A stretch of DNA of 64,000 nt from Methanomassiliicoccales archaeon (GCA_026394375.1 JAPKYJ010000022.1:61777-125776), one strand, 5' to 3'. Positions 46,534-55,918 are shown, numbered from the stretch's first letter. Translations and numbers: made by a program. Notes: a model not told the origin generated them from the letters alone.

Positions 46534-47772
46534 GTGATCATCTACACTGGTAAGGGCGGAGTGGGAAAGACCTCTGTTGCCGCTGCCACCGCTCTCCGGG
46601 CCGCCGAGCTCGGCTATCGTACCATCGCCATCAGCACGGACCAGGCTCACTCGCTGGCAGACTCCCTGGAGATCGCCCTGACCGGTCAACCGAAGAACAT
46701 CGCGCCCAACCTGGATGCGCTCGAGGTCGATGTCTTGTACGAAATGGAGCACCGATGGAAGGAGATCGACAAGTACCTAGCCGATTTCCTTTCCTCCCAG
46801 GGCATAGAAGGCGTTACAGCCAAAGAGATGGCGGTCTGGCCGGGCATGGAACTGCTCTCCGCCCTGTTCTACATATGGGAGTATCACCAGACGAAGCAGT
46901 ACGACGTGGTCATCCTCGACACGGCCCCGACGGGCGAGACGCTGCGCCTGCTGTCCTTCCCGGACATATCCGACTGGTACTTCGACAAGATGTACCGAGT
47001 GCTCAAGAACACAATCAAGCTGGCCCGGGCCACGGTGGGCAGGGTGATGAGCGCCCCCTTGCCCTCCGATGACCTTTTCAATGACATCGATGAGATACGC
47101 CAGCGACTGAAGATGGTGAAGAACATCCTCGATGATCCGAAGATCACCAGCGTGCGTCTAGTGGTGAATCCAGAGCGCATGGTAATCAACGAGACCAAGC
47201 GTGCGTTCACTTACCTTAGCCTCTACAATCTGACCGTGGAGGCGTTGATCATCAATCGATTGCTTCCAGAGGAAGATACGGGGGGCTATTTCAAAGAGAA
47301 GCTGGAGGAGCAGAAGTTCTACATGAAGGTCATCGAGGAGAGCTTCAGCCCCTTGAAGATGCTGAAGGCCACCCAGTTCAACACGGAGCTGGTGGGACGG
47401 GCGAGCCTGGAGAAGCTGGCGGACATGCTGTTCGGGGACACTGACCCGACGGTCGTGTACTCCACCGAAAAGGCCATGGCGATCTACGAGGACGACGGCG
47501 TGGACACGCTGTCCATCAAACTACCATTCAGCCAAAAGGAGCAGGTAGAATTATATAAGACGAACGATACATTAATAGTGCAGGTAGGCTGGTACAAGCG
47601 CTCGGTGACCTTGCCATATACCCTGGGCAAGAAAGAGGCCACCAAAGCGGAGTTCAAGGATGGTCGCCTGCTGATCAGGTTCGAAGGGGGCGAGAATCAT
47701 GGCGGCAAAGAGAAAGTCCGGAGAAAGAAAAAAGCCAGAGGAGGACTCCCCGATGGGGAGGAGGAGAACTAG
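46534..47772 (+). CDS. ArsA/Get3-like ATPase with C-terminal HSP20-like domain
   Basis: A 412-residue P-loop ATPase. The deviant Walker A GKGGVGKTS is at residues 6-14, switch I is STDQAHSLAD, and switch II is DTAPTGETLRLLSFP, the Get3/ArsA signature. The C-terminal ~90 residues (from VDTLSIKLPFSQKEQ to RLLIRFEGG) resemble the alpha-crystallin-like domain found fused to some ArsA proteins. There is no CxxC for zinc dimerisation in the middle. It may target tail-anchored membrane proteins or act as an anion pump ATPase. The start is GTG at 46534. A small gene follows two bases after the stop. Confidence 0.88.
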   Translation: MIIYTGKGGVGKTSVAAATALRAAELGYRTIAISTDQAHSLADSLEIALTGQPKNIAPNLDALEVDVLYEMEHRWKEIDKYLADFLSSQGIEGVTAKEMAVWPGMELLSALFYIWEYHQTKQYDVVILDTAPTGETLRLLSFPDISDWYFDKMYRVLKNTIKLARATVGRVMSAPLPSDDLFNDIDEIRQRLKMVKNILDDPKITSVRLVVNPERMVINETKRAFTYLSLYNLTVEALIINRLLPEEDTGGYFKEKLEEQKFYMKVIEESFSPLKMLKATQFNTELVGRASLEKLADMLFGDTDPTVVYSTEKAMAIYEDDGVDTLSIKLPFSQKEQVELYKTNDTLIVQVGWYKRSVTLPYTLGKKEATKAEFKDGRLLIRFEGGENHGGKEKVRRKKKARGGLPDGEEEN

Positions 47773-47773
47773 C

Positions 47774-48028
47774 ATGGGCTCGATGGACCATATGCTCTCC
47801 AAGGATACGCAAATGCACCTGTTCAAGGCGGGCACCGAACTGGCCATAGCCCTTGACACCCTGATCCCCAAGAGCAAGATGCCTGAGGAGGCCAAGGAGC
47901 ACGCCATAGCGGCCAAGAAGGAGATACTGCTCATGGTGCGCGCTCTCATAGACGCCAAGCTAGAGGGTTATGAGGAAGGAGGGTCCAAGGGCTCTTCGGG
48001 CGGTCTGAAGAAGATCAAAGTTGAGTGA
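47774..48028 (+). CDS. Small conserved-looking protein coupled to the ArsA-like gene
   Basis: An 84-residue hydrophilic, mostly helical protein (MGSMDHMLSKDTQMHLFKAG start) ending in GGLKKIKVE. ATG at 47774 is chosen because GGAGGAG lies about eight bases upstream and it starts two bases after the ArsA stop. A frame from ATG 47699 would add 25 basic residues inside the ArsA gene. No family is recognised. Its tight coupling suggests that it works with the ATPase. Confidence 0.62.
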   Translation: MGSMDHMLSKDTQMHLFKAGTELAIALDTLIPKSKMPEEAKEHAIAAKKEILLMVRALIDAKLEGYEEGGSKGSSGGLKKIKVE

Positions 48029-48080
48029 TTTCCATAGCTCTTACTAGTGGCTATTTGAAGCCTTAGCTATCTTCCACCGC

Positions 48081-48635
48081 TCACCTCTGCTCACGACAGT
48101 CGCGGCAGAGCATCTCGCCGTCCTGGAGCATGAGCTCTTCCGAGTAGGCACCGCAGTTTTCGCAATATCCTGGTTTGAAGGAGGGCGCGCCCCCGATCGG
48201 ACCGCAGGCTCCCAGGCGGGCGTATTCCCGGGTGAGCTCGATGAGCGCGGGAGAGAGTCTTAGAATATCGTTCTCCGTGAGAATGCCGATCAGCCGCCCT
48301 CGCTCCACCACCGGCAGACGACGCAGTTTCATGCTGGACATCTTCTTAGCGGCGGCGGCCACGCTCTCCTTCGGTCCGACGGTGACCACAGGGCTGGACA
48401 TCACGTTCTGCACCTTGACCTTGGCTGGGCCCTTGCCCTCGGCCACGATCTTCTCCATGAGGTCCTTCTCCGTCAGGATGCCGACGGCGGAGCCGTCCTC
48501 GATGATAACCAGGCTGCCCACCTTCTCCTCCCGCATCAGCTTGGCGGCGGCCTGAGCGCTCATCTCCGGCCTCCCGGTCTTGGGGGCCTTGGTCATGACC
48601 TCCTCAACGTAGATGTCCTTGGCCTTCTCTCTCAT
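48081..48635 (-). CDS. Tandem CBS-domain protein with C-terminal zinc ribbon
   Basis: A 184-residue protein with two CBS domains: residues ~10-65 (VEEVMTK..VGSLVIIEDGSAVGILTEKDL) and ~75-130 (VQNVMSSPVVTVGPKESV..LRRLPVVERGRLIGILTENDI). It ends with a CENC..CRDC zinc ribbon. Such proteins sense adenosine nucleotides or bind nucleic acids. ATG at 48635 is placed 26 bases after a TTAAG-type TATA centre near 48661; the GTG three codons upstream is less likely. Confidence 0.88.
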   Translation of the reverse strand: MREKAKDIYVEEVMTKAPKTGRPEMSAQAAAKLMREEKVGSLVIIEDGSAVGILTEKDLMEKIVAEGKGPAKVKVQNVMSSPVVTVGPKESVAAAAKKMSSMKLRRLPVVERGRLIGILTENDILRLSPALIELTREYARLGACGPIGGAPSFKPGYCENCGAYSEELMLQDGEMLCRDCREQR

Positions 48636-48997
48636 GGTTGTCACTAGCGACGCCCTGGCTTAAGTCTTTTCTGTCTTAACGGGATACTGGCATCATTGTC
48701 CAAAGAGAGATATGGGGCATCAGAACCGAAAACCGCATCCGAGGGGCAAAGGATAAATTACAGTACCGGGGAATATTCTACCATTACACAGCTCTTGAGG
48801 GCGATTCAGTTGCGAAGGGGCTCCCGGGGATTGCTAGAGCACCCAAGATGCACAAGGTGAAGCACGGCCTGGGGCTGGCGCACGTTCTATCCGAACCTTT
48901 AAAACTGTCCTCCCCGAATCTACTTCACTGCGTCGATGGCGGCCTAGCTCGTCCGGCGGGCCGCAATCTGGTCTATAGCTGGACGAAGTTGGTCCCA
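48636..48997. other. Divergent intergenic region
   Basis: About 360 bases between the CBS and AMMECR1 genes. They hold the CBS promoter near 48661 and AT-rich candidates for the plus strand (GGATAAATTACAG near 48750 and CCTTTAAAACTG near 48896). The open frame continues upstream of 48998 but without family character. Confidence 0.45.
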
Positions 48998-49591
48998 ATG
49001 AACGATAGCGAGGGCGAGACGGCGGTCGGGATCGCGCGGAAGACGATCGAAGCGGAGGCGAGCGATGAGGAACCTGGGCGGTTGGATGCCCCGGATAGTT
49101 TCCGCCAGAAGCGGGGGGTGTTCGTCACTATCCACACCCATCCTCAGATGGACCTTCGCGGCTGTATTGGATATCCTGAACCCGTGTTCTCGCTCGGGAA
49201 GGCATTGATCAAGGCGGCCCAAGGTGCTTGCCACGATCCCCGTTTCCCTTACCTGAGGAGAGAGGAGCTCGAGCATATCATAGTAGAGGTGAGCATCCTT
49301 ACCGTACCGGAGGAGATAAAGGTGGAGAGCAGGAAGGAGCTTCCGTCGAAGGTGCAGGTGGGACGGGACGGGCTCATCGTGGAGATGGGCTACTTCCGTG
49401 GCCTGCTCCTGCCTCAGGTGGCCTCGGAATGGGGCTGGGACGCAGAGACCTTCCTGGCCCAGACCTGCGTCAAGGCCGGCCTGACCCCGGACTGTTGGCT
49501 GGACAAGCGCTCCAAGGTCTATGGTTTCCAGGCGGAGATATTCACTGAGGAAGTCCCTCGGGGCAAGACAATGCGCAAGGAGCTCAAGTGA
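48998..49591 (+). CDS. AMMECR1 family protein
   Basis: A 197-residue protein of the AMMECR1 family, universal in archaea and eukaryotes. Typical stretches are KRGVFVTIHTHPQMDLRGCIGYPEPVF with the LRGCIG motif, HDPRFPYLRREELEHIIVEVSILT and GLLLPQVASEWGWDAETFLAQTCVKAGL. The biochemical function is unknown; in archaea it often neighbours MEMO or radical SAM genes, not seen here. ATG at 48998 matches the family length; an upstream ATG at 48848 adds 50 unrelated residues. It is followed by pyrC four bases later. Confidence 0.9.
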   Translation: MNDSEGETAVGIARKTIEAEASDEEPGRLDAPDSFRQKRGVFVTIHTHPQMDLRGCIGYPEPVFSLGKALIKAAQGACHDPRFPYLRREELEHIIVEVSILTVPEEIKVESRKELPSKVQVGRDGLIVEMGYFRGLLLPQVASEWGWDAETFLAQTCVKAGLTPDCWLDKRSKVYGFQAEIFTEEVPRGKTMRKELK

Positions 49592-49595
49592 TACG

Positions 49596-50873
49596 ATGGA
49601 CCTGGTCATTGAGGGCCGAGCATACTACAAGGGCAAGCTGGAACCATTGAGCATCGGCATCGACGATGGCAAGATCGTCAAGGTGAAGAAGTTCATTCGG
49701 GGCGGGGACAAGCGCATCGACTACAACGACATGATCATCCTTCCAGGAGCGATCGATGTGCACACGCATATGCGCGATCCGGGCCTGACCAAGAAGGAGG
49801 ACTTCTCCACCGGTACCGCGTCCGCCGCTTGCGGAGGGGTGACCTGCATTTTCGACATGCCGAACACCTCGCCGCCCACGGTTCAAAGGGAGGACCTGCT
49901 GGAAAAGAAATCGATCGCCAGGCACAAGGCTTGGGTGGACTACGGCCTGTTCGGAGGATGCACCGGATCCTCCAACCTGCTCCGCATAGGGTTGGAGGTG
50001 GTGGGGTTCAAGGTATTCATGTCCTCTACCACTGGGGATATCCTGCTGGCGGAGGACCGGGACATCGCTCGCGTGCTGGAAACGGCCATGAAGCTAGGCA
50101 AGGTCGTGAGCGTGCACGCCGAGGACCAGCACCTCATCGAGAAGAAGGAGGAGAGGAGCCTCAAGGACCACGATGAGCGCCGGCCGATCCAAGCGGAGGT
50201 GTCGGCCATCGAGCGCCTTTCCAAACTGGCCAAGGGCGCCAAGGTGAACATATGTCATGTGACATCGAAGGCCGGTCTGGATGCGGCCAAGGCAGCGGGG
50301 TTCACCTGCGAGGTCACCACCCATCACATGCTCCTGGACACCTCCAGTGGCCGGAACGCCTATCTGAAGGTCAATCCGCCCCTGCGGGCGAAGCAGGAGA
50401 AGAAAGCCCTTCTGGCGGCCTTCGCTCAAGGACAGGTGGACATGCTGGCCTCCGACCATGCACCGCACACCATCGAGGACAAGGAGCAGGAGTTCGACAT
50501 CGCCCCTTCCGGGGTGCCAGGGGTGGAGACCTCATTGCCATTGATGATGTTGTCCGTGAAAAGGGACACTCTGCCATTGAGCGCTCTCGTCCGCGCGGCC
50601 TGCGAGCGGCCGGCTGAAGTATTTGGGCTGAACAAGGGGAGGATCGAGGAGGGCCGCGACGCCGACCTGGTGGTGTTCGATCCCCGAAACGTATGTCAGA
50701 TCAGCAAGCGCAGGCTGCACAGCAAGTGCGCCTGGACCCCCTACGAAGGGATGGAGGCGATATTCCCCAAGGCAACCTTTTTGAGGGGCATGCTGCTCAC
50801 CGAGGACTGCTCCATAGTGGGCGAGCGTACAGGCAGGGATGTGGTTGTTGCAAGACCGCGAGCTACCCCTTGA
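49596..50873 (+). CDS. pyrC: Dihydroorotase
   Basis: A 425-residue amidohydrolase of the type I dihydroorotase/allantoinase group. Metal ligands are visible in IDVHTHMRDPG (HxH), SVHAED, NICHVTSK and LASDHAPHTIEDK. It closes carbamoyl-aspartate to dihydroorotate in pyrimidine synthesis. ATG at 49596 starts MDLVIEGRAYYKG, four bases after AMMECR1. The earlier in-frame ATG lies within that gene and is rejected. The downstream cysteine-cluster gene overlaps its 3' end by 35 bases. Confidence 0.92.
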   Translation: MDLVIEGRAYYKGKLEPLSIGIDDGKIVKVKKFIRGGDKRIDYNDMIILPGAIDVHTHMRDPGLTKKEDFSTGTASAACGGVTCIFDMPNTSPPTVQREDLLEKKSIARHKAWVDYGLFGGCTGSSNLLRIGLEVVGFKVFMSSTTGDILLAEDRDIARVLETAMKLGKVVSVHAEDQHLIEKKEERSLKDHDERRPIQAEVSAIERLSKLAKGAKVNICHVTSKAGLDAAKAAGFTCEVTTHHMLLDTSSGRNAYLKVNPPLRAKQEKKALLAAFAQGQVDMLASDHAPHTIEDKEQEFDIAPSGVPGVETSLPLMMLSVKRDTLPLSALVRAACERPAEVFGLNKGRIEEGRDADLVVFDPRNVCQISKRRLHSKCAWTPYEGMEAIFPKATFLRGMLLTEDCSIVGERTGRDVVVARPRATP

Positions 50874-51969
50874 CCTTTCCGAACTGCAGGGAAGGAAGTT
50901 CGTTTGTGTCGATCAGTGCCAGCTATGTTGCCTATGCCAACCTGAACTGCTCTCGTCAGAAGTCCCCTTCTTCAAGAACCACTTCCCTGAGAGATTGGTG
51001 GTCCGGCGGACCCCGCACAAGCACACCGCCCTGGCACTGAAGAAAGGGGGAGGTCCATGCACTTTCTTGGAGGGAGGGAGATGCTCGGTCTATCCCAACC
51101 GCCCACACTACTGTCGGCAGTTCCCGTTCCACGTCTACCTGGGGGAGAGGGTACAGGTCGAACTGGACCTCTCTTGCCGGGGGGTCTGGATGGAGCGAGG
51201 GGAGGATGCCACCCTTTTAGGCCTGCGGCTGGTGGAGGAGAACCGCTCGACCGTCGCTCGCGGCCTGCAGGATTCCAGTGAGATCTACGAACAGTTCCGG
51301 AATAATTGCCAGGATGCCGAACTGGAGCTAGAGCCGCAGCGACTGAGGGCCGATCTGGAGGCGAAGATGGAGCATTTGGCCGATCCGTTCTATCTGGGTC
51401 GGATGCTGGAGATGTCCGTGGAGGATGAGGAGATGGCCCTTCCGGCTGCGTTCCAGGGGGATGAGAATAGCTGGGAAGAATTGCGACAGGCGGCCATGGA
51501 GACCTCGCTGGAATCGCTCAACTCCAAAGACCCCTTCTCCTCGCCGGTATACTGCGATCCCCAAGGGGGATGGAACATCTTCATGAGCCAGGATGGGGAG
51601 CTCGACCTGTACGTGATGGGGGAGGAAGGCGATCTGCAGAGAGCGCAAGGGATCGATCCCCTCAAAGTGCCTCTTCTCAGGCCGGAGGGAGAGGGAAAGA
51701 AGTTCTTCCTGGACTACCTGCGCATACTGAATCGCAGGGACAGTATGCTCGGCCACGCCTACTACCTCCTCGACGACCTAGGGTACGAGGACCACCTGCC
51801 CAACGTCTACTACGGCTCGATCGCCACCGCCGCGGTCGACCTGCTTTGGAGGAGCTCGCTCCTCGCTCATGTCGCAGGAGAAGTGCTGAGATACGATGGC
51901 GTGCGTGAGGGCATCATCTACTACGACATGGACCGCCTGGATGCACCGACGATCGGCGCATTCATTTGA
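50839..51969 (+). CDS. YkgJ-type cysteine-cluster protein
   Basis: A 376-residue protein whose N-terminal ~115 residues carry a zinc- or iron-binding cysteine cluster: [35 protein letters not shown] and the later CRGVW. This is the CxxxCxxCC and RCxVYxxRPxxCRxFP pattern of the YkgJ/UPF0153 family. The remaining ~260 residues are acidic and unrecognised. YkgJ-like proteins are linked to methylation or metal handling, without firm function. ATG at 50839 overlaps pyrC by 35 bases; later starts would remove part of the cluster region. Confidence 0.8.
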   Translation: MWLLQDRELPLDLSELQGRKFVCVDQCQLCCLCQPELLSSEVPFFKNHFPERLVVRRTPHKHTALALKKGGGPCTFLEGGRCSVYPNRPHYCRQFPFHVYLGERVQVELDLSCRGVWMERGEDATLLGLRLVEENRSTVARGLQDSSEIYEQFRNNCQDAELELEPQRLRADLEAKMEHLADPFYLGRMLEMSVEDEEMALPAAFQGDENSWEELRQAAMETSLESLNSKDPFSSPVYCDPQGGWNIFMSQDGELDLYVMGEEGDLQRAQGIDPLKVPLLRPEGEGKKFFLDYLRILNRRDSMLGHAYYLLDDLGYEDHLPNVYYGSIATAAVDLLWRSSLLAHVAGEVLRYDGVREGIIYYDMDRLDAPTIGAFI

Positions 51970-52040
51970 TGTCAGGCGCATCCAGAGAACAAAAGCCTTT
52001 AATACTGAGGCATTTATCCCGCAGATTGGTGATTCAGGAC

Positions 52041-52256
52041 ATGCTAAAGCCTCTCGCGGTACTGAACCAGGCGATCAATAGCCAGGTCATCGTGGAGCTC
52101 AAGGGCAACCGGGAGTACCGAGGAGTGCTAGACGGGTACGACCCGCATATGAACGTCGTCCTCAAGAATGCTGAAGAACTCATCAACAACGAGGTCGTGA
52201 GGAAGCTCCCGGTCACCATCGTCCGCGGGGACAACGTCATCTACATTTCACCATAA
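52041..52256 (+). CDS. LSm (Sm-like) RNA-binding protein
   Basis: A 71-residue archaeal Sm protein. Sm1 reads [26 protein letters not shown] with the conserved D/NxMN and Sm2 reads [13 protein letters not shown] (RGxNV). It forms a heptameric ring that binds U-rich RNA. ATG at 52041 is preceded by GGTGATT at 52027-52033, an ideal ribosome-binding site. It is the first gene of the LSm-eL37-purF run; LSm next to eL37 is a common archaeal pair. Confidence 0.95.
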   Translation: MLKPLAVLNQAINSQVIVELKGNREYRGVLDGYDPHMNVVLKNAEELINNEVVRKLPVTIVRGDNVIYISP

Positions 52257-52268
52257 GGGGTTGGATTC

Positions 52269-52436
52269 ATGGGAAAGGGCACACCCGCGATGGGTAAGAT
52301 GGGCAGCAAGAAGACTCACATCCCTTGCCGCCGCTGTGGCAAGCACGCATACAACGTCAGGAAGGGCGCCTGCGCCTCCTGCGGCTACGGGAAGACGGCC
52401 AAGTGGAGATCGTACAACTGGGCCAAGACGCATTGA
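52269..52436 (+). CDS. rpl37e: 50S ribosomal protein L37e (eL37)
   Basis: A 55-residue zinc-binding ribosomal protein. It reads [17 protein letters not shown], then [22 protein letters not shown], giving the CxxC..CxxC zinc site, and ends [11 protein letters not shown]. The sequence and length match archaeal eL37. It begins 12 bases after LSm with AAGGGG upstream. Confidence 0.96.
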   Translation: MGKGTPAMGKMGSKKTHIPCRRCGKHAYNVRKGACASCGYGKTAKWRSYNWAKTH

Positions 52437-52452
52437 GGCATGAGGGAAGGCC

Positions 52453-53853
52453 GTGACCGACAAGCCCAAACATTTCTGCGGCGTTGCCGGTATGGCGCTG
52501 ACCACTAACGTAGTCCCGCTTCTCAGGAAATCGCTGCGCGTCCTCCAGCACCGCGGGCAGGAGAGCGCCGGCATCGCCGTCTTCGACGTACGGATTCGAT
52601 CGTTGAAGGGCATGGGCCTGGTGCGCGAGGTCCTCACTCCCGCCTCATTGAGCAATATGAAAGGGAACAGCGGCATCGGTCATGTGCGCTATTCTACCAC
52701 CGGTTCTTCCTGTGCCGAGAACTGCGCCCCCATCGTCGTCACCACTCTACAAGGGGAAGTGGCCTTGGCGCACAACGGCGACATTGTGAATGCCGACAAG
52801 GTGCGCGCCAAGCTGCAGGCCGAGGGCTGGGCGTTCCTGACCACCACCGACTCGGAGATCATCGTGCGCCTGATGGCGAACGAGCTGAGCCAGAATCCAG
52901 ATCCCATCCGGGCGATCAAGAACACCATGCGCATCATCGACGGCGCCTACTCGATCACGGCCATGTTCGGCGGGCGGGTCTTCGGTATGCGCGACCCATT
53001 GGGCTTCAGGCCCCTCTGCATCGGCAGGCTGCGCGACGGCTATGGTCTGGCCTCCGAGAGCGCGGTCTTTGACGTGCTCCAGGGAGAGTTCATCAGGGAC
53101 GTGGCGCCGGGCGAGATCGTGGAGATCACTCCGCAAGGCTTCCAATCGCATTCCATCCCGGCCATGCCGCACCGGGCTCACTGCATGTTCGAGTGGGTGT
53201 ACTTCGCCCGCCCGGACTCGATCATCGACGGGCTCGAGGTGTACACTTCGAGGAAGCGGCTAGGTCAGATACTGGCCGAGGAGCATCCATGCGACGCCGA
53301 TGTGGTGGTGCCCGTGCCGGACTCTGGTCGCGCCCATGCTCTGGGCTACGCAGAGGTCGCCGGCCTCCCCTACGAAGAGGGGTTCATGAAGAACCGCTAC
53401 GTGGAGAGGACGTTCATCATGCCGGAACAGACCGCGCGAGATGAGAGCGTCCTGCTCAAGCTCAATCCCATCCGATCCACCATCCGAGGCAAGCGCGTGG
53501 TCATCGTGGACGACTCCATCGTCCGGGGCACGACCATGAGGCGCATCGTGCAGATGACCAGGCGGGCCGGTGCAAAGGAAGTGCACGTGCGCATCGGTTG
53601 CCCTCCGGTCCGGGCTCCATGCTACTATGGCATAGACATGAAGACCCGGGAGCAGTTCGCGGCCACCAATCGAACCCCGGAGGAGATCGCCCGTCTCATC
53701 ACCGCGGACAGCGTCGGCTATACATCCGTCCAGGGCCTGGTGCGAGCTCTCGGATTGCCGGAAGGCGACCTCTGCATGGCCTGTTTGACCGGCGAGTACC
53801 CATCCAATGTTCCGGGCGAGAAGATGCGCTTCCAGAGGAAGCTGGACGTCTGA
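52453..53853 (+). CDS. purF: Amidophosphoribosyltransferase
   Basis: A 466-residue enzyme of the first committed step of purine synthesis. The N-terminal Ntn glutaminase domain starts at Cys9 after a short propeptide (HFCGVAGMAL), so processing is needed. The PRPP-binding loop is VVIVDDSIVRGTTMRRIV. Near the C terminus come GCPPVRAPCYYGIDM and LCMACLTGEYP, with cysteines that may hold an iron-sulfur cluster as in Bacillus PurF. The start is GTG at 52453. It is probably in one operon with LSm and eL37. PurP (25661-26818) acts later in the same pathway. Confidence 0.96.
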   Translation: MTDKPKHFCGVAGMALTTNVVPLLRKSLRVLQHRGQESAGIAVFDVRIRSLKGMGLVREVLTPASLSNMKGNSGIGHVRYSTTGSSCAENCAPIVVTTLQGEVALAHNGDIVNADKVRAKLQAEGWAFLTTTDSEIIVRLMANELSQNPDPIRAIKNTMRIIDGAYSITAMFGGRVFGMRDPLGFRPLCIGRLRDGYGLASESAVFDVLQGEFIRDVAPGEIVEITPQGFQSHSIPAMPHRAHCMFEWVYFARPDSIIDGLEVYTSRKRLGQILAEEHPCDADVVVPVPDSGRAHALGYAEVAGLPYEEGFMKNRYVERTFIMPEQTARDESVLLKLNPIRSTIRGKRVVIVDDSIVRGTTMRRIVQMTRRAGAKEVHVRIGCPPVRAPCYYGIDMKTREQFAATNRTPEEIARLITADSVGYTSVQGLVRALGLPEGDLCMACLTGEYPSNVPGEKMRFQRKLDV

Positions 53854-53876
53854 GGCCGCTGCTCAAGTCAGAAAGG

Positions 53877-53884
53877 TTTAATTA
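53877..53884 (+). promoter_or_regulatory. TATA box of tRNA-Ala
   Basis: TTTAATTA is centred about 31 bases before the tRNA 5' end at 53912. Confidence 0.6.
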
Positions 53885-53911
53885 GGCCATCGGCTTTTGC
53901 GATACCCACAC

Positions 53912-53984
53912 GGGCCGGTAGATCAGCCGGAAGATCGCTATCTTGGCATGGTAGAGGCCGCGAGTTCAAATCTCGCCCGGTCCA
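53912..53984 (+). tRNA. tRNA-Ala (GGC)
   Basis: A complete intronless cloverleaf. Acceptor GGGCCGG pairs with CCGGTCC (one G-U). The anticodon stem CTATC/GGTAG encloses TTGGCAT, so the anticodon is GGC. The T arm is GCGAG/CTCGC around TTCAAAT. CCA is not encoded (CCT follows the discriminator A). Confidence 0.95.
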
Positions 53985-54016
53985 CCTCTTCTCACTTCTC
54001 GGTCGGCGACGTCGCC

Positions 54017-54340
54017 TCAAATCATGTTGACGAAAATCTCATCGCCTTCCACGTTGACCACGTAGGTTCTCAGGTCCAAGGCTTTCCCAAACGGGACCCA
54101 CGGACCTTTGATCACCTTGCCCGTGCGCACGTCGAACTCCGATCCGTGCTTGGGGCACTTGACCGTGGTGCCAACAAGCTTCCCTTCCCACAGATGACCG
54201 GCGGCATGCGTGCACAGTCCGTCCATGGCGTAGAGCCCACCGTCAATATTCGCGACCAGTATCTTTCGGTCCCGCACATCCACGGCTATCATGCGGTTGG
54301 GCGGTATGTCGCTCATCTTGCCGGTCTTCACCTTGGTCAC
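54017..54340 (-). CDS. Rieske [2Fe-2S] ferredoxin-like protein
   Basis: A 107-residue single-domain Rieske protein. The cluster ligands are CTHAAG (CxH) and CPKHGSEFDVRTG (CxxH), with GHLWEGKLVGTTVKCPKHG typical of the NirD/ferredoxin-type soluble Rieske proteins. It probably carries electrons to an oxygenase or reductase not seen here. The start is GTG at 54340. It stands alone, convergent with tRNA-Ala and divergent from the amidohydrolase. Confidence 0.9.
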   Translation of the reverse strand: MTKVKTGKMSDIPPNRMIAVDVRDRKILVANIDGGLYAMDGLCTHAAGHLWEGKLVGTTVKCPKHGSEFDVRTGKVIKGPWVPFGKALDLRTYVVNVEGDEIFVNMI

Positions 54341-54448
54341 GGTCAGACACTCACATCAAGCGTTGCGAGCAGGCCCTATTCCTTACCTTCGTAGAGGCGC
54401 CATGGCAAGAAGTATATAGGGCGGCGACAAGATTCTCGGCCGGTCAGC

Positions 54449-55342
54449 ATGATCATCGATGGCCATGTGCACGTCTGGCAGCGGAAGATGCTTCCGAACT
54501 CACTATTGCGAGCCTATCTGGAACCATTGCTGGCATTGGACGGTGTGGTGCTGGACATGAAGCTGGATCGGGAGGAGGATTGGCCCATGTCCCAGGTCGA
54601 CGCCACCACTTTGATCGAATGCATGGACGACGCTGGGGTCGACCGGTCGGTGGTACTGCCCTTGGACTTCGGCATGGTGGAAGAGCCGGAAGTGGGCGTG
54701 GAGGCGTACAACGATTGGGTCTTCCAGTGCTGTCGCGACGCCTGCGATCGGTTGGTCCCTTTCATCGGCATCGATCCGGCCAGAGGAAAACGGGCGGAGG
54801 AACTGGTGAACAAGTACGTCAAGCACTGCGATGCCAAAGGGGTCAAGATATACCCTGCCACTGGCTACCTTCCGAGCGAGGAACGGATCGAATATTTTTG
54901 GAGACTGGTGGAGGAGAACGATCTGATCGTGGTGACGCACGGAGGGGCGAGCTGGGGCCCGCTGGATGACAAGTACACCCACCCCATCCTGTTCAAGGAC
55001 GTCCTGGAGCGGCATCCGGAGCTGCGACTGGTGATCGCGCACCTGGGGGGCAAGTTCCGGGCAGAAACGTACGAGTTGGCGAAGCTCTTTCCCAACGTCT
55101 ACGCGGACTGCTCCGCCCTGCAGGGATGGCTGCCGAGCGAGCCAGACATGTGCAAATCTCGGCTAAAAGAGGCCATAGCGAGCATGCCCGGCCGGGTCAT
55201 CTTCGGGTCCGACTGGCCTCTCTTCGATATGGCCTATCCCTACACCTACTGGGTGCGTTTCGTGAGGGAGGAGAAGTGGTCGTCTGCGGAAGAGATAGAA
55301 AGGGTGATGGGCGGTACCATGGCCCGTCTGCTTCGTTTGTGA
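54449..55342 (+). CDS. Amidohydrolase-2 family TIM-barrel hydrolase
   Basis: A 297-residue metal-dependent hydrolase of the ACMSD/amidohydrolase-2 group. It opens IIDGHVHVW (HxH metal motif), has GVKIYPATGYLPSEERI, VTHGGASWGPL, LVIAHLGGKFRAETYELAKLFPNVYADCSAL, and ends with VIFGSDWPLFDMAYP (SDWP aspartate). Members are decarboxylases or hydrolases of many carboxylates. The substrate is not evident. ATG at 54449 is 12-15 bases after the end of an AGTATATAGGG promoter near 54410. Confidence 0.88.
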   Translation: MIIDGHVHVWQRKMLPNSLLRAYLEPLLALDGVVLDMKLDREEDWPMSQVDATTLIECMDDAGVDRSVVLPLDFGMVEEPEVGVEAYNDWVFQCCRDACDRLVPFIGIDPARGKRAEELVNKYVKHCDAKGVKIYPATGYLPSEERIEYFWRLVEENDLIVVTHGGASWGPLDDKYTHPILFKDVLERHPELRLVIAHLGGKFRAETYELAKLFPNVYADCSALQGWLPSEPDMCKSRLKEAIASMPGRVIFGSDWPLFDMAYPYTYWVRFVREEKWSSAEEIERVMGGTMARLLRL

Positions 55343-55348
55343 ATTGCC

Positions 55349-55918
55349 CTATCCTTCGAACGGAACGCCCCACTTCCCTTCGAAGAAGTTGTCCCCTACT
55401 GGCTTCCTTTCCGGTCGAACGAGCTCCTGGGCCTTCTGCTTGTCCGAGAGCAGGGATCGGTCCGTTCCTGGATAGCCGATGATGATGGTGGTGATGACCA
55501 CGTGATCATCGGGAATGCCCAGCTCCTTCTTGTGTATCAGTGGGTCATAGCCAGCGATGGGGTGGGCGATCAATCCTAGCTCAGTCGCCCTAAGCAACAT
55601 CTCTCCCACGGCCAGACCGCAGCCGAAAAGGAAGTAATCACGGTGGTCGGAGAGGTGGCAGTCCTCTTCCAGCTTCGCGGCGAGGACGAAGATGACGGGA
55701 GCGGGTGTCCCCCAGACGTTGCCTTTCGACAAAGCCGTCTTCGCCTTGCCGAGCGCTTCCTGGTCCCGGCACACGACCACTCTCCAAGGTTGGCTGTTGA
55801 TGCATGAAGGTGCCAATCGCATCGCCTCCACCAGGCTTGCGACCTTCTCTTCCTCCACCGGTCTCGAATCTATGGTGCGCGTGGCCCTACGAGCATGAAT
55901 TGCGTCGATGACTTCCAT
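55349..55918 (-). CDS. Nitroreductase family flavoprotein
   Basis: A 189-residue FMN-dependent nitroreductase-like protein. RRATRTIDSRPVEEEKVASLVEAMRLAPSCINSQPWRVVV is the typical N-terminal FMN-binding segment, and LFGCGLAVGEMLLRATELGLIAHPIAGYD gives the second conserved region. Physiological substrates of this family vary widely. It is convergent with the amidohydrolase, six bases away. No partner is evident. Confidence 0.9.
   Translation of the reverse strand: MEVIDAIHARRATRTIDSRPVEEEKVASLVEAMRLAPSCINSQPWRVVVCRDQEALGKAKTALSKGNVWGTPAPVIFVLAAKLEEDCHLSDHRDYFLFGCGLAVGEMLLRATELGLIAHPIAGYDPLIHKKELGIPDDHVVITTIIIGYPGTDRSLLSDKQKAQELVRPERKPVGDNFFEGKWGVPFEG

Noticed and set aside
48905..48997. Possible tRNA upstream of AMMECR1
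   Set aside because: The stretch has some paired segments but no T-arm TTC motif or acceptor pairing.
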